A stretch of DNA of 19,957 bases from an uncultured Bacteroidales bacterium (GCA_937901185.1 CALCHR010000052.1:1-19957); one strand, 5' to 3'. Positions 1 to 6,902 are shown, numbered from the stretch's first letter. Numbers and translations: made by a program. The notes: a model not told the origin generated them from the sequence alone.

Positions 1-986
1 GCTCTTACAACTTCCCCATCAACGGTCACATCGTTGTGGAAGACGGACAGAAGCTCCAGGCCGGTGATATCCTTATCAAGATACCGCGTGCCGTTGGTAA
101 GGCAGGCGACATCACCGGTGGTTTGCCTCGTGTAACCGAGCTCTTCGAGGCCCGCAACCCGAGCAACCCCGCTGTAGTATCTGAAATCGATGGCGAAATT
201 ACCATGGGCAATGTGAAACGTGGTCACCGCGAAATCGTAGTAACCTCTAAGTTGGGCGAAGTGAAGAAGTACCTCGTACCCCTCTCTAAGCAGATTCTTG
301 TACAAGAGAACGACTACGTACGTGCCGGTACTCCGCTCTCCGACGGTTCTATCACGCCGAGCGACATCCTTGCCATCAAGGGTCCCACCGCTGTGCAGGA
401 ATACATCGTCAACGAGGTGCAAGACGTATACCGCCTCCAGGGTGTGAAGATCAACGACAAGCACTTCGAGGTTATCGTACGCCAGATGATGCGCAAGGTA
501 CAAATCGACGAGCCCGGCGATACTCGTTTCCTCGAGCAGCAGATTGTTGACAAACTCGACTTCGCTGAAGAGAACGACCGCATCTGGGGCAAGAAAGTGG
601 TGATTGACGCCGGCGACAGCGAGACCATGAAGAAGGGTATGATTGTCACCGCACGCAAGCTCCGCGACGAAAACTCTCAGCTCAAGCGCCACGACCTCAA
701 GCTCGTTCAGGTACGCGATGCCGTAGCCGCAACCTCTACTCAGATTCTCCAAGGTATCACCCGCGCTGCTCTCCAAACTAAGAGCTTCATGTCTGCAGCA
801 TCCTTCCAGGAAACTACCAAGGTGCTCAACGAAGCTGCCATCAGCGGACGCGTGGACTACCTCGAAGGTATGAAGGAAAACGTAATCTGTGGCCACCTCA
901 TCCCGGCCGGTACAGGTATGCGCGACTTCAACCGCATCGTGGTAGGCGATGCCGACGACTACGAAAAGTTAGCCAACAAGGAGTAA
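1..986 (+). CDS. rpoC: DNA-directed RNA polymerase subunit beta' (C-terminal part)
   Basis: This is the carboxy-terminal part of the largest catalytic subunit of RNA polymerase. The open frame enters from the left edge (first full codon at base 3) and stops with TAA at 984-986, giving about 327 visible residues. A full Bacteroidota beta' has roughly 1,400 or more, so most of the gene lies outside the window; the GTG at 36 is an internal valine, not a start. Recognisable conserved blocks are KAGDITGGLPRVTELFEAR, which matches the TGGLPRV-LFEAR segment found in all bacterial beta' subunits, and KHFEVIVRQMMRKV further on. The end, with RDFNRIVVGDADDYEKL, is typical of the Bacteroidota protein. 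A strong terminator follows 28 nt after the stop, so this is the end of the transcription unit. Confidence 0.97.
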   Translation, partial: SYNFPINGHIVVEDGQKLQAGDILIKIPRAVGKAGDITGGLPRVTELFEARNPSNPAVVSEIDGEITMGNVKRGHREIVVTSKLGEVKKYLVPLSKQILVQENDYVRAGTPLSDGSITPSDILAIKGPTAVQEYIVNEVQDVYRLQGVKINDKHFEVIVRQMMRKVQIDEPGDTRFLEQQIVDKLDFAEENDRIWGKKVVIDAGDSETMKKGMIVTARKLRDENSQLKRHDLKLVQVRDAVAATSTQILQGITRAALQTKSFMSAASFQETTKVLNEAAISGRVDYLEGMKENVICGHLIPAGTGMRDFNRIVVGDADDYEKLANKE

Positions 987-1014
987 ATGCTCCGCAGGCT
1001 TTCCGAATAAAAGC

Positions 1015-1054
1015 AAGATGCTGTGTCAATGCGTTTGGCACAGCATCTTTTTTT
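1015..1054 (+). terminator. Intrinsic terminator of the rpoC operon
   Basis: A perfect 11-bp stem is formed by AAGATGCTGTG (1015-1025) and CACAGCATCTT (1039-1049). It can extend by a G-U and a C-G pair, and it runs into seven T residues (1048-1054). It begins 28 nt after the rpoC stop codon. Confidence 0.93.
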
Positions 1055-1058
1055 GCTC

Positions 1059-1197
1059 TCCATCGCCTAGTTTTTCTTCGGCCTTTACTAAGAAAAACTA
1101 GGCCTTTACTAGTTTTTCCTAGAAGTTTACTAGTTTTCCTTAGTAAACTCCGAAGAAACGGCCGAAAATGGGGCTTGAAATTCAGTCTTTTACAAAG
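1059..1197 (+). repeat. Intergenic 21-bp tandem array, copy A, with conserved tail
   Basis: Four units lie in exact 21-bp register at 1080-1100, 1101-1121, 1122-1142 and 1143-1163, with a partial one before them. Units 1 and 2 both begin GGCCTTTACTA; unit 3 begins GAAGTTTACTA. The array is rich in the usually rare tetramer CTAG and in inverted repeats: CCTAGTTTTTCTT (1066-1078) with AAGAAAAACTAGG (1090-1102) is a perfect 13-bp dyad, and GTTTACTA/TAGTAAAC (1125-1132/1141-1148) is a second. A tail with core GAAACGGCCGAAAATG (1155-1170) and TTACAAA near 1190-1196 follows. Copies B (4293-4450) and C (11911-12040) share both the period and the tail. No coding potential is evident. Confidence 0.85.
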
Positions 1198-1332
1198 CAG
1201 TCAGAATACCCTCTTCGCTGTCTTTGGATATACTCTCTTCGCAGGCCTTATCTCCATAGTTTCTACCCATTTTTTAAGTTGCCACTACCTAAAAAGCAGC
1301 CTTTTTTCTTCGCAGGGCTGCATAAAAAATGC

Positions 1333-1340
1333 TAACTTTG
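1333..1340 (+). promoter_or_regulatory. Candidate Bacteroidota -7 element for the secreted protein gene
   Basis: TAACTTTG fits the TAnnTTTG consensus and would start transcription near 1347, leaving about 80 nt of untranslated leader before the ATG at 1429. No good -33 TTTG is visible. A 6-bp dyad, GCAGCC (1296-1301) and GGCTGC (1316-1321), covers the expected -33 region and could be an operator. The rest of 1198-1428 holds no gene I can support. Confidence 0.55.
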
Positions 1341-1428
1341 CACTGATGTTTAAGAGTTACAGAAAAATCTTCGCCTCACTCCTCGATGCAGGAAATACAT
1401 AACTAATATATATCTAAAAATATCTAAG

Positions 1429-3909
1429 ATGAAAAAACTAAGATTTTTAAGGAGTATTCTCCCCTTGCTGCTTGTCATGTGGGGAATGCTGAGCGCTTCG
1501 GCGCAGAGCACAATTACCGACGTGCTGACAAACAAAACTTTTGTGGCAACAAGTAATTCGTATAAAGATTTTTCTGGAAAAACGGCCTCATCTACGGCAG
1601 TGTATGCAGGAAATTCGGCTACTTCCTATGGTGCTATTCAGCTGCGTTCTAGTAACAGTAACTCCGGTATTGTTACTACAGCATCCGGTGGTAAGGCTGT
1701 TTCTATTACTGTAACTTGGGATTCTAGTACGAGTGCTTCCCGTAAACTGGATATCTATGGAAAGAACTCGGCTTATACTTCAGCAACAAATCTTTACTCA
1801 TCTTCTACTCAAGGTACCAAATTGGGTTCTCTCCAATATAGTGCTACTCCGAACACACTGACTATCTCAGGCGACTATGAGTATATCGGTATTCGTTCCA
1901 ATAGCGGTGCGCTCTATGCGGATGAGATAAAAATTGTGTGGGCAGTAGCAGGACAAGCTACCGTATCTGTGCCTTCCATCTCTCCCGCCGGTGGCAATGT
2001 GGCAGAAGGTTCAGAAGTAACCATTGATTGCGATACCGAAGGCGCCACTATCTACTACGCGCTCAACGCAGCCGATCCCGAAACCGCTACAGGTACAGTT
2101 TATACAGCTCCGCTTACTATCAACAGCGACTGCACCATCACCGCATGGGCAGAGAAGAGCGACATGACAGCCAGTGCCCGTGTGACCAAAGCATTTAAGG
2201 CCTATCCCGAGGTGGCATATAAGAAAGCCAACGCCATCATCAGCGGACAGAAATATATCTTCTTCGCAACCAATGCGGTCGCTACTCCGCTTACCGGAAA
2301 CTATGGCTATATGAACACAGTGAGCGCTACAGATAATGCCGGCGTGGTGAACCAACTCGGCACGCTCAATGCCTTTACTTTCAAAGCTGTAGATGGTGGT
2401 TACACCATTCAAGACGAGGCCGGTAAATACTATTATCTAAGCGGAACTTATGATAGCTTCAACGTAAGCGCTACTGCTCCTACCGACGGCAGCCAAATCT
2501 GGACAGTAGAGCGCCAGGGCGATGGTACTTTTGTGGTAAAGAATTCTTTGAAGAACAAGTTTGTGCAGTTCACTACATACAACACCTATGGCGCATACGC
2601 CGACTTGCAAGCCGGCGCCGTGTTGCCCGTGCTCTATACCAATGGCGACCCCGGCGAGGCTGAAACAAAGAAGGTGCAAGAGCTTGCTTTCTCTGCCTCA
2701 GAGGTCTACAACGTGCTGGGCGAACCTTTCACAGCTCCCACACTCTCCGGCGCAAAAACCGCTGTGACCTACGAGAGCAGCAACCCTGCTGTAGCCACCG
2801 TAGATGCTGCCGGCGTAGTAACAGTAGTGGGCATCGGTGCCACCGTAATCACAGCTAGCGCCGAAGGTACCGACGAATACTACAGCGCATCGGCCGAGTA
2901 TCGCCTCGTAGTTTCCGAGCCGGGTGTTATCTGGGCCGAAGATTTCTCTTCAAACGACCTGAGTGGATATGGCATAGTAAACGGCGGCTCTGATACCAAA
3001 CTTTATGATGATGAATTAGCCACTGGTACTGCTCCGGAAATCCTTATCGGAAAGTCTACAGGTTCTATGGAAGTGAACATCGGCGACTTGCAAGGACTCC
3101 ATGGCCGCTTCTTGCTCACCTTCAAGAGCAACAATGGCATCAGCGCTATCACCACCACTACAGAGGGTGTCAAGATTGGTAAAATCAACTTCTACAAGCC
3201 CAATGGTAGCTGCGAAATCACCGTGCCCCGCGGAGTGACTACGCTCAACCTGAAGTTCAAGAATACCAAGTCTAGCAACACCCGCGTAGATGACTTTAAG
3301 CTCGTTCATGCCGGCTACTCCTTGACCATCAGCCAATATGGCTACTCTACCTTCGGTTCTCCGAAAGCCTATGTGGTGCCCGAAGGCCTTGAAGGAGCCA
3401 TCGTGACTGTCAACAACACTACAGCCGACCTCAACTTCGTCTACACCGAAGGCGACATCGTTCCCGCCGGCACAGGCCTCCTCTTCAAGGGTACAGCCAA
3501 TGCGGCTTACAACATCGACCTCGCTACATCTGTGGCCACCGAGACTTACACCGAAAACTGCATGAAGGCCTTCCTGCAAGACGCTGCGCTCACCGTGCCT
3601 GCCGACACTAAGGCCTACATCTTTGCCAACGACTCGCAAGACGGCCTTGGCTTCTACCTGCAAGGCGACGGCTCTGTGCTCAACCTCAGCTACGGCAAGG
3701 CCTATCTCGCATTGCCCGCTTCGCTGGCCAGCCAGCTCAAAGGTTTCCGCCTCAACCTCGGTGATGTCACAGGCATCTCCGGCGTTGCTCTCGAAGAGGC
3801 TGCCGCCACCGGAGTGTACAACCTCAGCGGTGTCTGCGTTGGCAAAACGCTCCAAGGATTGCCCGCCGGACTCTACATCGTAGGTGGTAAAAAAGTGATT
3901 GTGAAGTAA
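1429..3909 (+). CDS. Large secreted multidomain beta-sandwich protein with Por/T9SS-like C-terminal tail
   Basis: An 826-residue exported protein of unknown substrate. Residues 1-26 are a signal peptide (MKKLRFLRSILPLLLVMWG... ending SASA-Q). Visible parts are: an N-terminal beta-rich domain (about 27-176); a chitobiase/hexosaminidase C-terminal-like domain (about 177-260, with ISPAGGNVAEGSEVTI and TIYYALN); a lectin- or ricin-like beta region (about 265-410); a bacterial Ig-like BIG2 domain (about 414-498, with TYESSNPAVATVDAAGVVTVV); a second jelly-roll-like domain (about 500-628); and a C-terminal region ending NLSG...LPAGLYIVGGKKVIVK, which resembles type IX secretion sorting tails of Prevotella-like proteins. 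No catalytic domain is recognisable, so adhesion or glycan binding is an inference. Third-position base use is more A/T-rich before about 1960 than after, suggesting a mosaic origin. A small gene follows 36 nt downstream. Confidence 0.9.
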   Translation: MKKLRFLRSILPLLLVMWGMLSASAQSTITDVLTNKTFVATSNSYKDFSGKTASSTAVYAGNSATSYGAIQLRSSNSNSGIVTTASGGKAVSITVTWDSSTSASRKLDIYGKNSAYTSATNLYSSSTQGTKLGSLQYSATPNTLTISGDYEYIGIRSNSGALYADEIKIVWAVAGQATVSVPSISPAGGNVAEGSEVTIDCDTEGATIYYALNAADPETATGTVYTAPLTINSDCTITAWAEKSDMTASARVTKAFKAYPEVAYKKANAIISGQKYIFFATNAVATPLTGNYGYMNTVSATDNAGVVNQLGTLNAFTFKAVDGGYTIQDEAGKYYYLSGTYDSFNVSATAPTDGSQIWTVERQGDGTFVVKNSLKNKFVQFTTYNTYGAYADLQAGAVLPVLYTNGDPGEAETKKVQELAFSASEVYNVLGEPFTAPTLSGAKTAVTYESSNPAVATVDAAGVVTVVGIGATVITASAEGTDEYYSASAEYRLVVSEPGVIWAEDFSSNDLSGYGIVNGGSDTKLYDDELATGTAPEILIGKSTGSMEVNIGDLQGLHGRFLLTFKSNNGISAITTTTEGVKIGKINFYKPNGSCEITVPRGVTTLNLKFKNTKSSNTRVDDFKLVHAGYSLTISQYGYSTFGSPKAYVVPEGLEGAIVTVNNTTADLNFVYTEGDIVPAGTGLLFKGTANAAYNIDLATSVATETYTENCMKAFLQDAALTVPADTKAYIFANDSQDGLGFYLQGDGSVLNLSYGKAYLALPASLASQLKGFRLNLGDVTGISGVALEEAAATGVYNLSGVCVGKTLQGLPAGLYIVGGKKVIVK

Positions 3910-3945
3910 ACCCTATCCCTGCAATAGACTAATAAAGAAAATCTT

Positions 3946-4110
3946 ATGAAAAAATATATTAAGCCCACCTTGCGCTGCATAGATATCAATATGGAATCGC
4001 TGATGACCTCCTTCAGTGTGGTAGATAAACCCACAGATGGCGAACCTCTTACCAACCGAAAGCATGGTTGGAGCAGCGAAATGTGGCTGCACCCCGAAGA
4101 GGAAAAGTAG
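3946..4110 (+). CDS. Small protein (54 aa) of the KKYIKP-type, function unknown
   Basis: ATG at 3946 opens a 54-codon frame ending in TAG at 4110. It lies 36 nt after the secreted-protein gene and 41 nt before an intrinsic terminator, so both are probably on one transcript. The product begins MKKYIKPTLRCIDINMESLM, has a Ser/Thr-rich centre (TSFSVV), then a polar region with GWSSEMWLH and an acidic end (EEEK). From general knowledge, Bacteroidales genomes contain many small proteins starting K-K-Y-x-x-P followed by a short hydrophobic stretch and a variable polar tail, often beside surface-protein genes; this one fits that pattern. It has neither a long enough hydrophobic core for a normal signal peptide nor a lipobox. 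I do not know its function. Confidence 0.65.
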   Translation: MKKYIKPTLRCIDINMESLMTSFSVVDKPTDGEPLTNRKHGWSSEMWLHPEEEK

Positions 4111-4151
4111 ACTCCCTAAAGGCCCTTTGGCCCTTACGGAAAGCAAATAGT

Positions 4152-4186
4152 AAAGCTGCGTCGGCACAGAGTCGGCGCAGCTTTTT
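4152..4186 (+). terminator. Intrinsic terminator after the small protein gene
   Basis: A 9-bp stem, AAAGCTGCG (4152-4160) with CGCAGCTTT (4176-4184), is closed by a 15-nt loop and ends in TTTTT (4182-4186). Bases 4187-4292 after it hold nothing I can assign. Confidence 0.8.
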
Positions 4187-4292
4187 GTATATAAGTGGGG
4201 TGGGAGCATCGCCGCTTTCTGCCTTTGTATCCCTCGGCGACTGCGTTCGGCAGGGCAACTACGACGCCCCTTCCGCACCCTATTTTTGTCCC

Positions 4293-4450
4293 TTTCTAAT
4301 CGCTTGAAAATCAATAGCCATTTTCGGGCGTTTCTTCGGTAACTACTAGGAAAAACTAGGTAACTACTAAGAAAATTTCGGTAACTACTAAGATTCCTAA
4401 AGTAACTACTAAGAAATTGCCGGTGCTTACTTCTCTTTTTTAGGTAGCTA
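4293..4450 (-). repeat. Intergenic 21-bp tandem array, copy B (inverted relative to A and C)
   Basis: Four clear units in exact 21-bp register begin at 4338, 4359, 4380 and 4401. Each starts G/A-GTAACTACTA, followed by an A-rich half (for example AGAAAATTTC). Two degenerate units keep the register at 4422 and 4443 (GGTAGCTA). The conserved tail lies to the left: 4319-4334 read on the minus strand is GAAACGCCCGAAAATG, followed by a stretch similar to copy C (CTATTGATTTTCA against CTATTGGTTTTCA). This copy sits between the terminator of the small protein gene and the terminator of the oppositely transcribed tRNA. Confidence 0.85.
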
Positions 4451-4480
4451 ACCGGCCGGCTTTTTCAGTGGGGGAGAGAT

Positions 4481-4516
4481 AAAAGAAAAGCGCCGAGGAA
4501 AATTCCTCAGCGCTTT
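4481..4516 (-). terminator. Intrinsic terminator of tRNA-Pro
   Basis: On the minus strand AAAGCGC-T-GAGGAA pairs with TTCCTC-G-GCGCTTT (4503-4516 with 4487-4500), with one mismatch, and is followed by TTTTCTTTT. It begins 4 nt after the 3' end of the tRNA. Confidence 0.85.
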
Positions 4517-4519
4517 CTG

Positions 4520-4592
4520 TCGGAAAGAGGCGACTCGAACGCCCGACCCCTACGTCCCGAACGTAGTGCGCTACCAACTGCGCTACTTTCCG
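4520..4592 (-). tRNA. tRNA-Pro(CGG)
   Basis: A 73-nt cloverleaf. The acceptor stem is CGGAAAG/CTTTCCG with discriminator A. The D arm contains GCGCAGTTGGTAGCGC. The anticodon stem-loop is CTACG-TTCGGGA-CGTAG, giving anticodon CGG (codon CCG). The T arm contains GTTCGAGTC. The CCA end is not encoded, as the bases after the discriminator are CAG. Confidence 0.95.
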
Positions 4593-4603
4593 ATTAGCAG
4601 GTG

Positions 4604-4611
4604 CAAAGATA
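4604..4611 (-). promoter_or_regulatory. -7 promoter element for tRNA-Pro
   Basis: Minus-strand TATCTTTG matches TAnnTTTG and predicts a start about 5 nt before the mature tRNA. A TTTC about 20 bp upstream is a weak -33 match. No terminator separates the DUF1573 gene from the tRNA, so read-through from that gene is also likely. Confidence 0.6.
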
Positions 4612-4643
4612 AGGGTATTTTTTTTATTGGGGAAATTTACACG

Positions 4644-5705
4644 CTACTTTTTTACGATGATGTCGATGACGCGTTTAGGCTCTCGGGGGTCGTTGGTGAT
4701 GAGCAAAACGCGGCGGCGGCCTTTGAAATAGTTGCTGTTAGCGTTTACTGTGATTTTCAGTTTCTGACTTTCGCCCGGCTTCAATACGCTTTTCTTGATA
4801 GAGGCTTCCAGACCGGGGTTGTACACTTGCAATGTTTGGATTTCAAGGTTGGAGAGGCCCTCGTTGGTCAGTGTCACTTGGCCTTTCAACTTCTTTTTTG
4901 TGCCGAGGCTTCCGAGGTATAGCACGGTGGTGTCGAGTTTGGCCACGGGAGCGTAGAGCAATTCGGCTTTCGTGGTTTTAGCCTCGGGCAGGAGGGTCAC
5001 GGAGACGTTGAGCTCGTTTTCTTTCTTCACACGGTCGCCGGGGTATCGGCTCAAGTAGACAGAGGTCTGCGTGAGGCCCATGTCGCGCAAGAGGTCTGTG
5101 TCAAGACGCACCACGATGCGGCCTACGCGGCCGGAGGGCAACATGGCAGGCTCGTAGCTGGCTGAGAGATATTTGGGCAGGTGCATCAGTTCGGGGCGGT
5201 AGGGCTTCTTGCTGTTGTTGTAGATGAGCAGAGTCTTTTCCGGGTATTGTCCGCTGTGTACGTCGTCGAATTCCAGGTTGTCCTGACTGAGGAAAATCTC
5301 GCCCACTTGGTAGGGGAAGTCGCCGGTGTATTCTTCTTTCTTCAGCACCACCTCGCCGGAGAGTACGAGGTAGGTGGGTTTCTCGGCAGCGTTGGTGTGA
5401 ACGGCTATGGCCTTTTGGAACGAGCCGAGCAACTCAGCGTCGTAGGAGGCACACACCACACCGCTATCGCCCGGAGCTATGGGCGCTTGGGTCCAGCTCA
5501 CGGCGGTGCAGCCGCAGTCGGGGTGTACGTTGTGGATGATGAGGGGAGCGTTGCCCGCATTGGTGACATAGAAATTGACCACGGCAGCGCGCTGCCAGGC
5601 CAAGGAACCAAACTCGTGGCGCGTTTCCAGAAAACGGGCCACAGGTTGTGCCAGCGCTGCGGCGGCTTGTAGGAAAAGGAGGGTGAGCAGTATGTGGTGT
5701 CTCAT
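4644..5705 (-). CDS. DUF1573 domain-containing exported protein
   Basis: A 353-residue exported protein of unknown function. Residues 1-19 form a signal peptide ending ALA-Q, with cleavage probably before Gln20. Residues about 25-115 form a DUF1573 domain with its typical VTNAGNAPLIIHNVHPDCGCT segment (Cys64 and Cys66). The region about 245-350 (DTTVLYLGSLGTKKKLKGQVTLTNEGLSNLEI, then GESQKLKITV and LLITNDPREPKR) looks like a second Ig-like/ASH-type beta-sandwich of the same kind. The length and two-domain layout match common Bacteroidota members, which lie in the periplasm or on the surface. The ATG at 5705 gives a full signal peptide, and a promoter lies 29 nt upstream. Transcription continues towards tRNA-Pro with no terminator between. 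Confidence 0.9.
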   Translation of the reverse strand: MRHHILLTLLFLQAAAALAQPVARFLETRHEFGSLAWQRAAVVNFYVTNAGNAPLIIHNVHPDCGCTAVSWTQAPIAPGDSGVVCASYDAELLGSFQKAIAVHTNAAEKPTYLVLSGEVVLKKEEYTGDFPYQVGEIFLSQDNLEFDDVHSGQYPEKTLLIYNNSKKPYRPELMHLPKYLSASYEPAMLPSGRVGRIVVRLDTDLLRDMGLTQTSVYLSRYPGDRVKKENELNVSVTLLPEAKTTKAELLYAPVAKLDTTVLYLGSLGTKKKLKGQVTLTNEGLSNLEIQTLQVYNPGLEASIKKSVLKPGESQKLKITVNANSNYFKGRRRVLLITNDPREPKRVIDIIVKK

Positions 5706-5733
5706 AAGAATTTTCTGTTGCTATCTTTGTCTG

Positions 5734-5764
5734 CAAAGATACGGAAAGCCTTGCGAAGCGCCAA
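5734..5764 (-). promoter_or_regulatory. Promoter of the DUF1573 gene
   Basis: Minus-strand TTGG (5761-5764), 19 bp, then TATCTTTG (5734-5741) fits the Bacteroidota -33/-7 layout. The -7 box is mirrored by a plus-strand TATCTTTG at 5722-5729, making an 8-bp inverted repeat with a 4-bp centre. The rest of 5765-5918 between the divergent genes holds nothing assignable. Confidence 0.7.
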
Positions 5765-5918
5765 CCAAAACCCCGCATTTTTCGGGCGGGTGGGCTTGAG
5801 AAAATAGAGGGTTGAGCGCAGTCGGGCGCCAAGTTGCCACCGGCTCGCCGCAGTTTGGGAGTTTCTCTTGAAACCAATATTCTGCGTGCTGCGTAGGCCC
5901 CGATTCGTTTCTTTGTTG

Positions 5919-5926
5919 TATCTTTG
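5919..5926 (+). promoter_or_regulatory. -7 promoter element for xthA
   Basis: TATCTTTG matches TAnnTTTG and predicts a start near 5933, giving an 85-nt leader before the ATG at 6018. No good -33 is seen. The leader contains a GC-rich dyad (CGGCC near 5948 and GGCCG near 5970). Confidence 0.55.
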
Positions 5927-6017
5927 GCAAGGATAGAACGGTGCATGCGGCCCCAGGGCTTTGCCGAGGCCGGAAGATGCTGCCGGGATTTATATAACCC
6001 TTAACAGAATAACCATT

Positions 6018-6773
6018 ATGAAGTTTATATCTTGGAACGTAAACGGCTTGCGCGCCTGCCACGGCAAGGGCTTCTGCGATGCCTTTGCGGCGCTCGACGC
6101 CGACTTTTTCTGCTTGCAGGAAACAAAGATGCAGGCAGGCCAACTCGACTTACAGTTTGAAGGCTATCAGTCCTACTGGAACTACGCTGAGAAGAAAGGC
6201 TACTCGGGTACGGCTATTTTTACACGCCACGAGCCGCTCGCGGTGACCTACGGCTTGGGCATCGAGGAACACGACCACGAAGGGCGCGTCATCACCCTTG
6301 AGATGCCGGAGTTCTTTCTCGTGACGGTCTACACGCCTAACTCGCAGGATGGCTTGCGCCGCCTGAGCTACCGCATGGAATGGGAGGAGGCTTTCCGCGC
6401 CTATCTGCTGCGCCTGGATGAGCAGAAACCGGTGGTTGTGTGTGGCGACTTGAACGTGGCTCACCAGGAAATCGACCTGAAGAACCCGAAGAGCAACCGC
6501 CAGAATGCCGGCTTCACCGACGAGGAGCGTGAGAAGTTCTCCACGTTGCTCCAGGCCGGTTTCGTAGATACCTTCCGCCATTTCTTCCCCACACTGGAGG
6601 GCGCCTATTCCTGGTGGAGCTACCGATTCAGCGCCCGCGAGAAAAACGCAGGGTGGCGCATTGACTATTTCCTTACCTCCGAGCGCCTGCGCGGTGCATT
6701 GCAGGGAGCGTGCATCCATCCCGAGATTTACGGCTCCGACCATTGTCCGGTGGAACTTACTTTGGAACTTTAA
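6018..6773 (+). CDS. xthA: Exodeoxyribonuclease III (AP endonuclease family)
   Basis: A 251-residue enzyme of the exonuclease/endonuclease/phosphatase superfamily. Such enzymes cut DNA at abasic sites and remove 3' blocking groups in base-excision repair. Visible motifs are MKFISWNVNGLRA with Asn7, LQETK with metal-binding Glu35, GDLNVAHQEIDL, NAGFTDEER, YSWWSYRFSAREKNAGWRIDYFL, and the terminal GSDHCPV with the catalytic Asp241-His242 pair. The frame is open further upstream, to an ATG at 5961, but family alignment places the start at 6018, where the protein begins directly with its first beta strand. The length is normal for the family. It lies 129 nt before the DUF554 gene, which has its own promoter. 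Confidence 0.95.
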   Translation: MKFISWNVNGLRACHGKGFCDAFAALDADFFCLQETKMQAGQLDLQFEGYQSYWNYAEKKGYSGTAIFTRHEPLAVTYGLGIEEHDHEGRVITLEMPEFFLVTVYTPNSQDGLRRLSYRMEWEEAFRAYLLRLDEQKPVVVCGDLNVAHQEIDLKNPKSNRQNAGFTDEEREKFSTLLQAGFVDTFRHFFPTLEGAYSWWSYRFSAREKNAGWRIDYFLTSERLRGALQGACIHPEIYGSDHCPVELTLEL

Positions 6774-6798
6774 GGCGTGGCCTGCGCCCAAGGCATCA

Positions 6799-6830
6799 TT
6801 TGCCCGAGTAGAAAAAAAGTGTTATTTTTG
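6799..6830 (+). promoter_or_regulatory. Promoter of the DUF554 gene
   Basis: TTTG (6799-6802), exactly 20 bp, then TATTTTTG (6823-6830) is a very good Bacteroidota promoter. The predicted start near 6837 leaves a 66-nt leader. That leader has a small dyad, TCGTTTC (6851-6857) with GAAACGA (6872-6878). Confidence 0.75.
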
Positions 6831-6902
6831 CACACTCAAAATGCTGAGTGTCGTTTCAATAGGCAGATGCAGAAACGATGCGCCTTATAAAACTATAGTA
6901 TC

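Noticed and set aside
1175..1402. 75-codon plus-strand frame upstream of the secreted protein gene
   Set aside because: It starts with TTG inside the conserved tail of repeat A and runs through the predicted promoter; composition does not look coding.
3016..3855. 279-codon minus-strand frame
   Set aside because: It is antisense to the secreted protein; its Gly/Val/Glu-rich translation is typical of a complementary-strand shadow.
4338..4421. CRISPR-like array
   Set aside because: The 21-bp units are contiguous and degenerate, with no separate repeat and spacer, and no cas genes are present.
5961..6017. 19-residue N-terminal extension of exonuclease III
   Set aside because: The family starts at MKFISWNVNG; the extension lies in the untranslated leader and shows no similarity to known N-termini.
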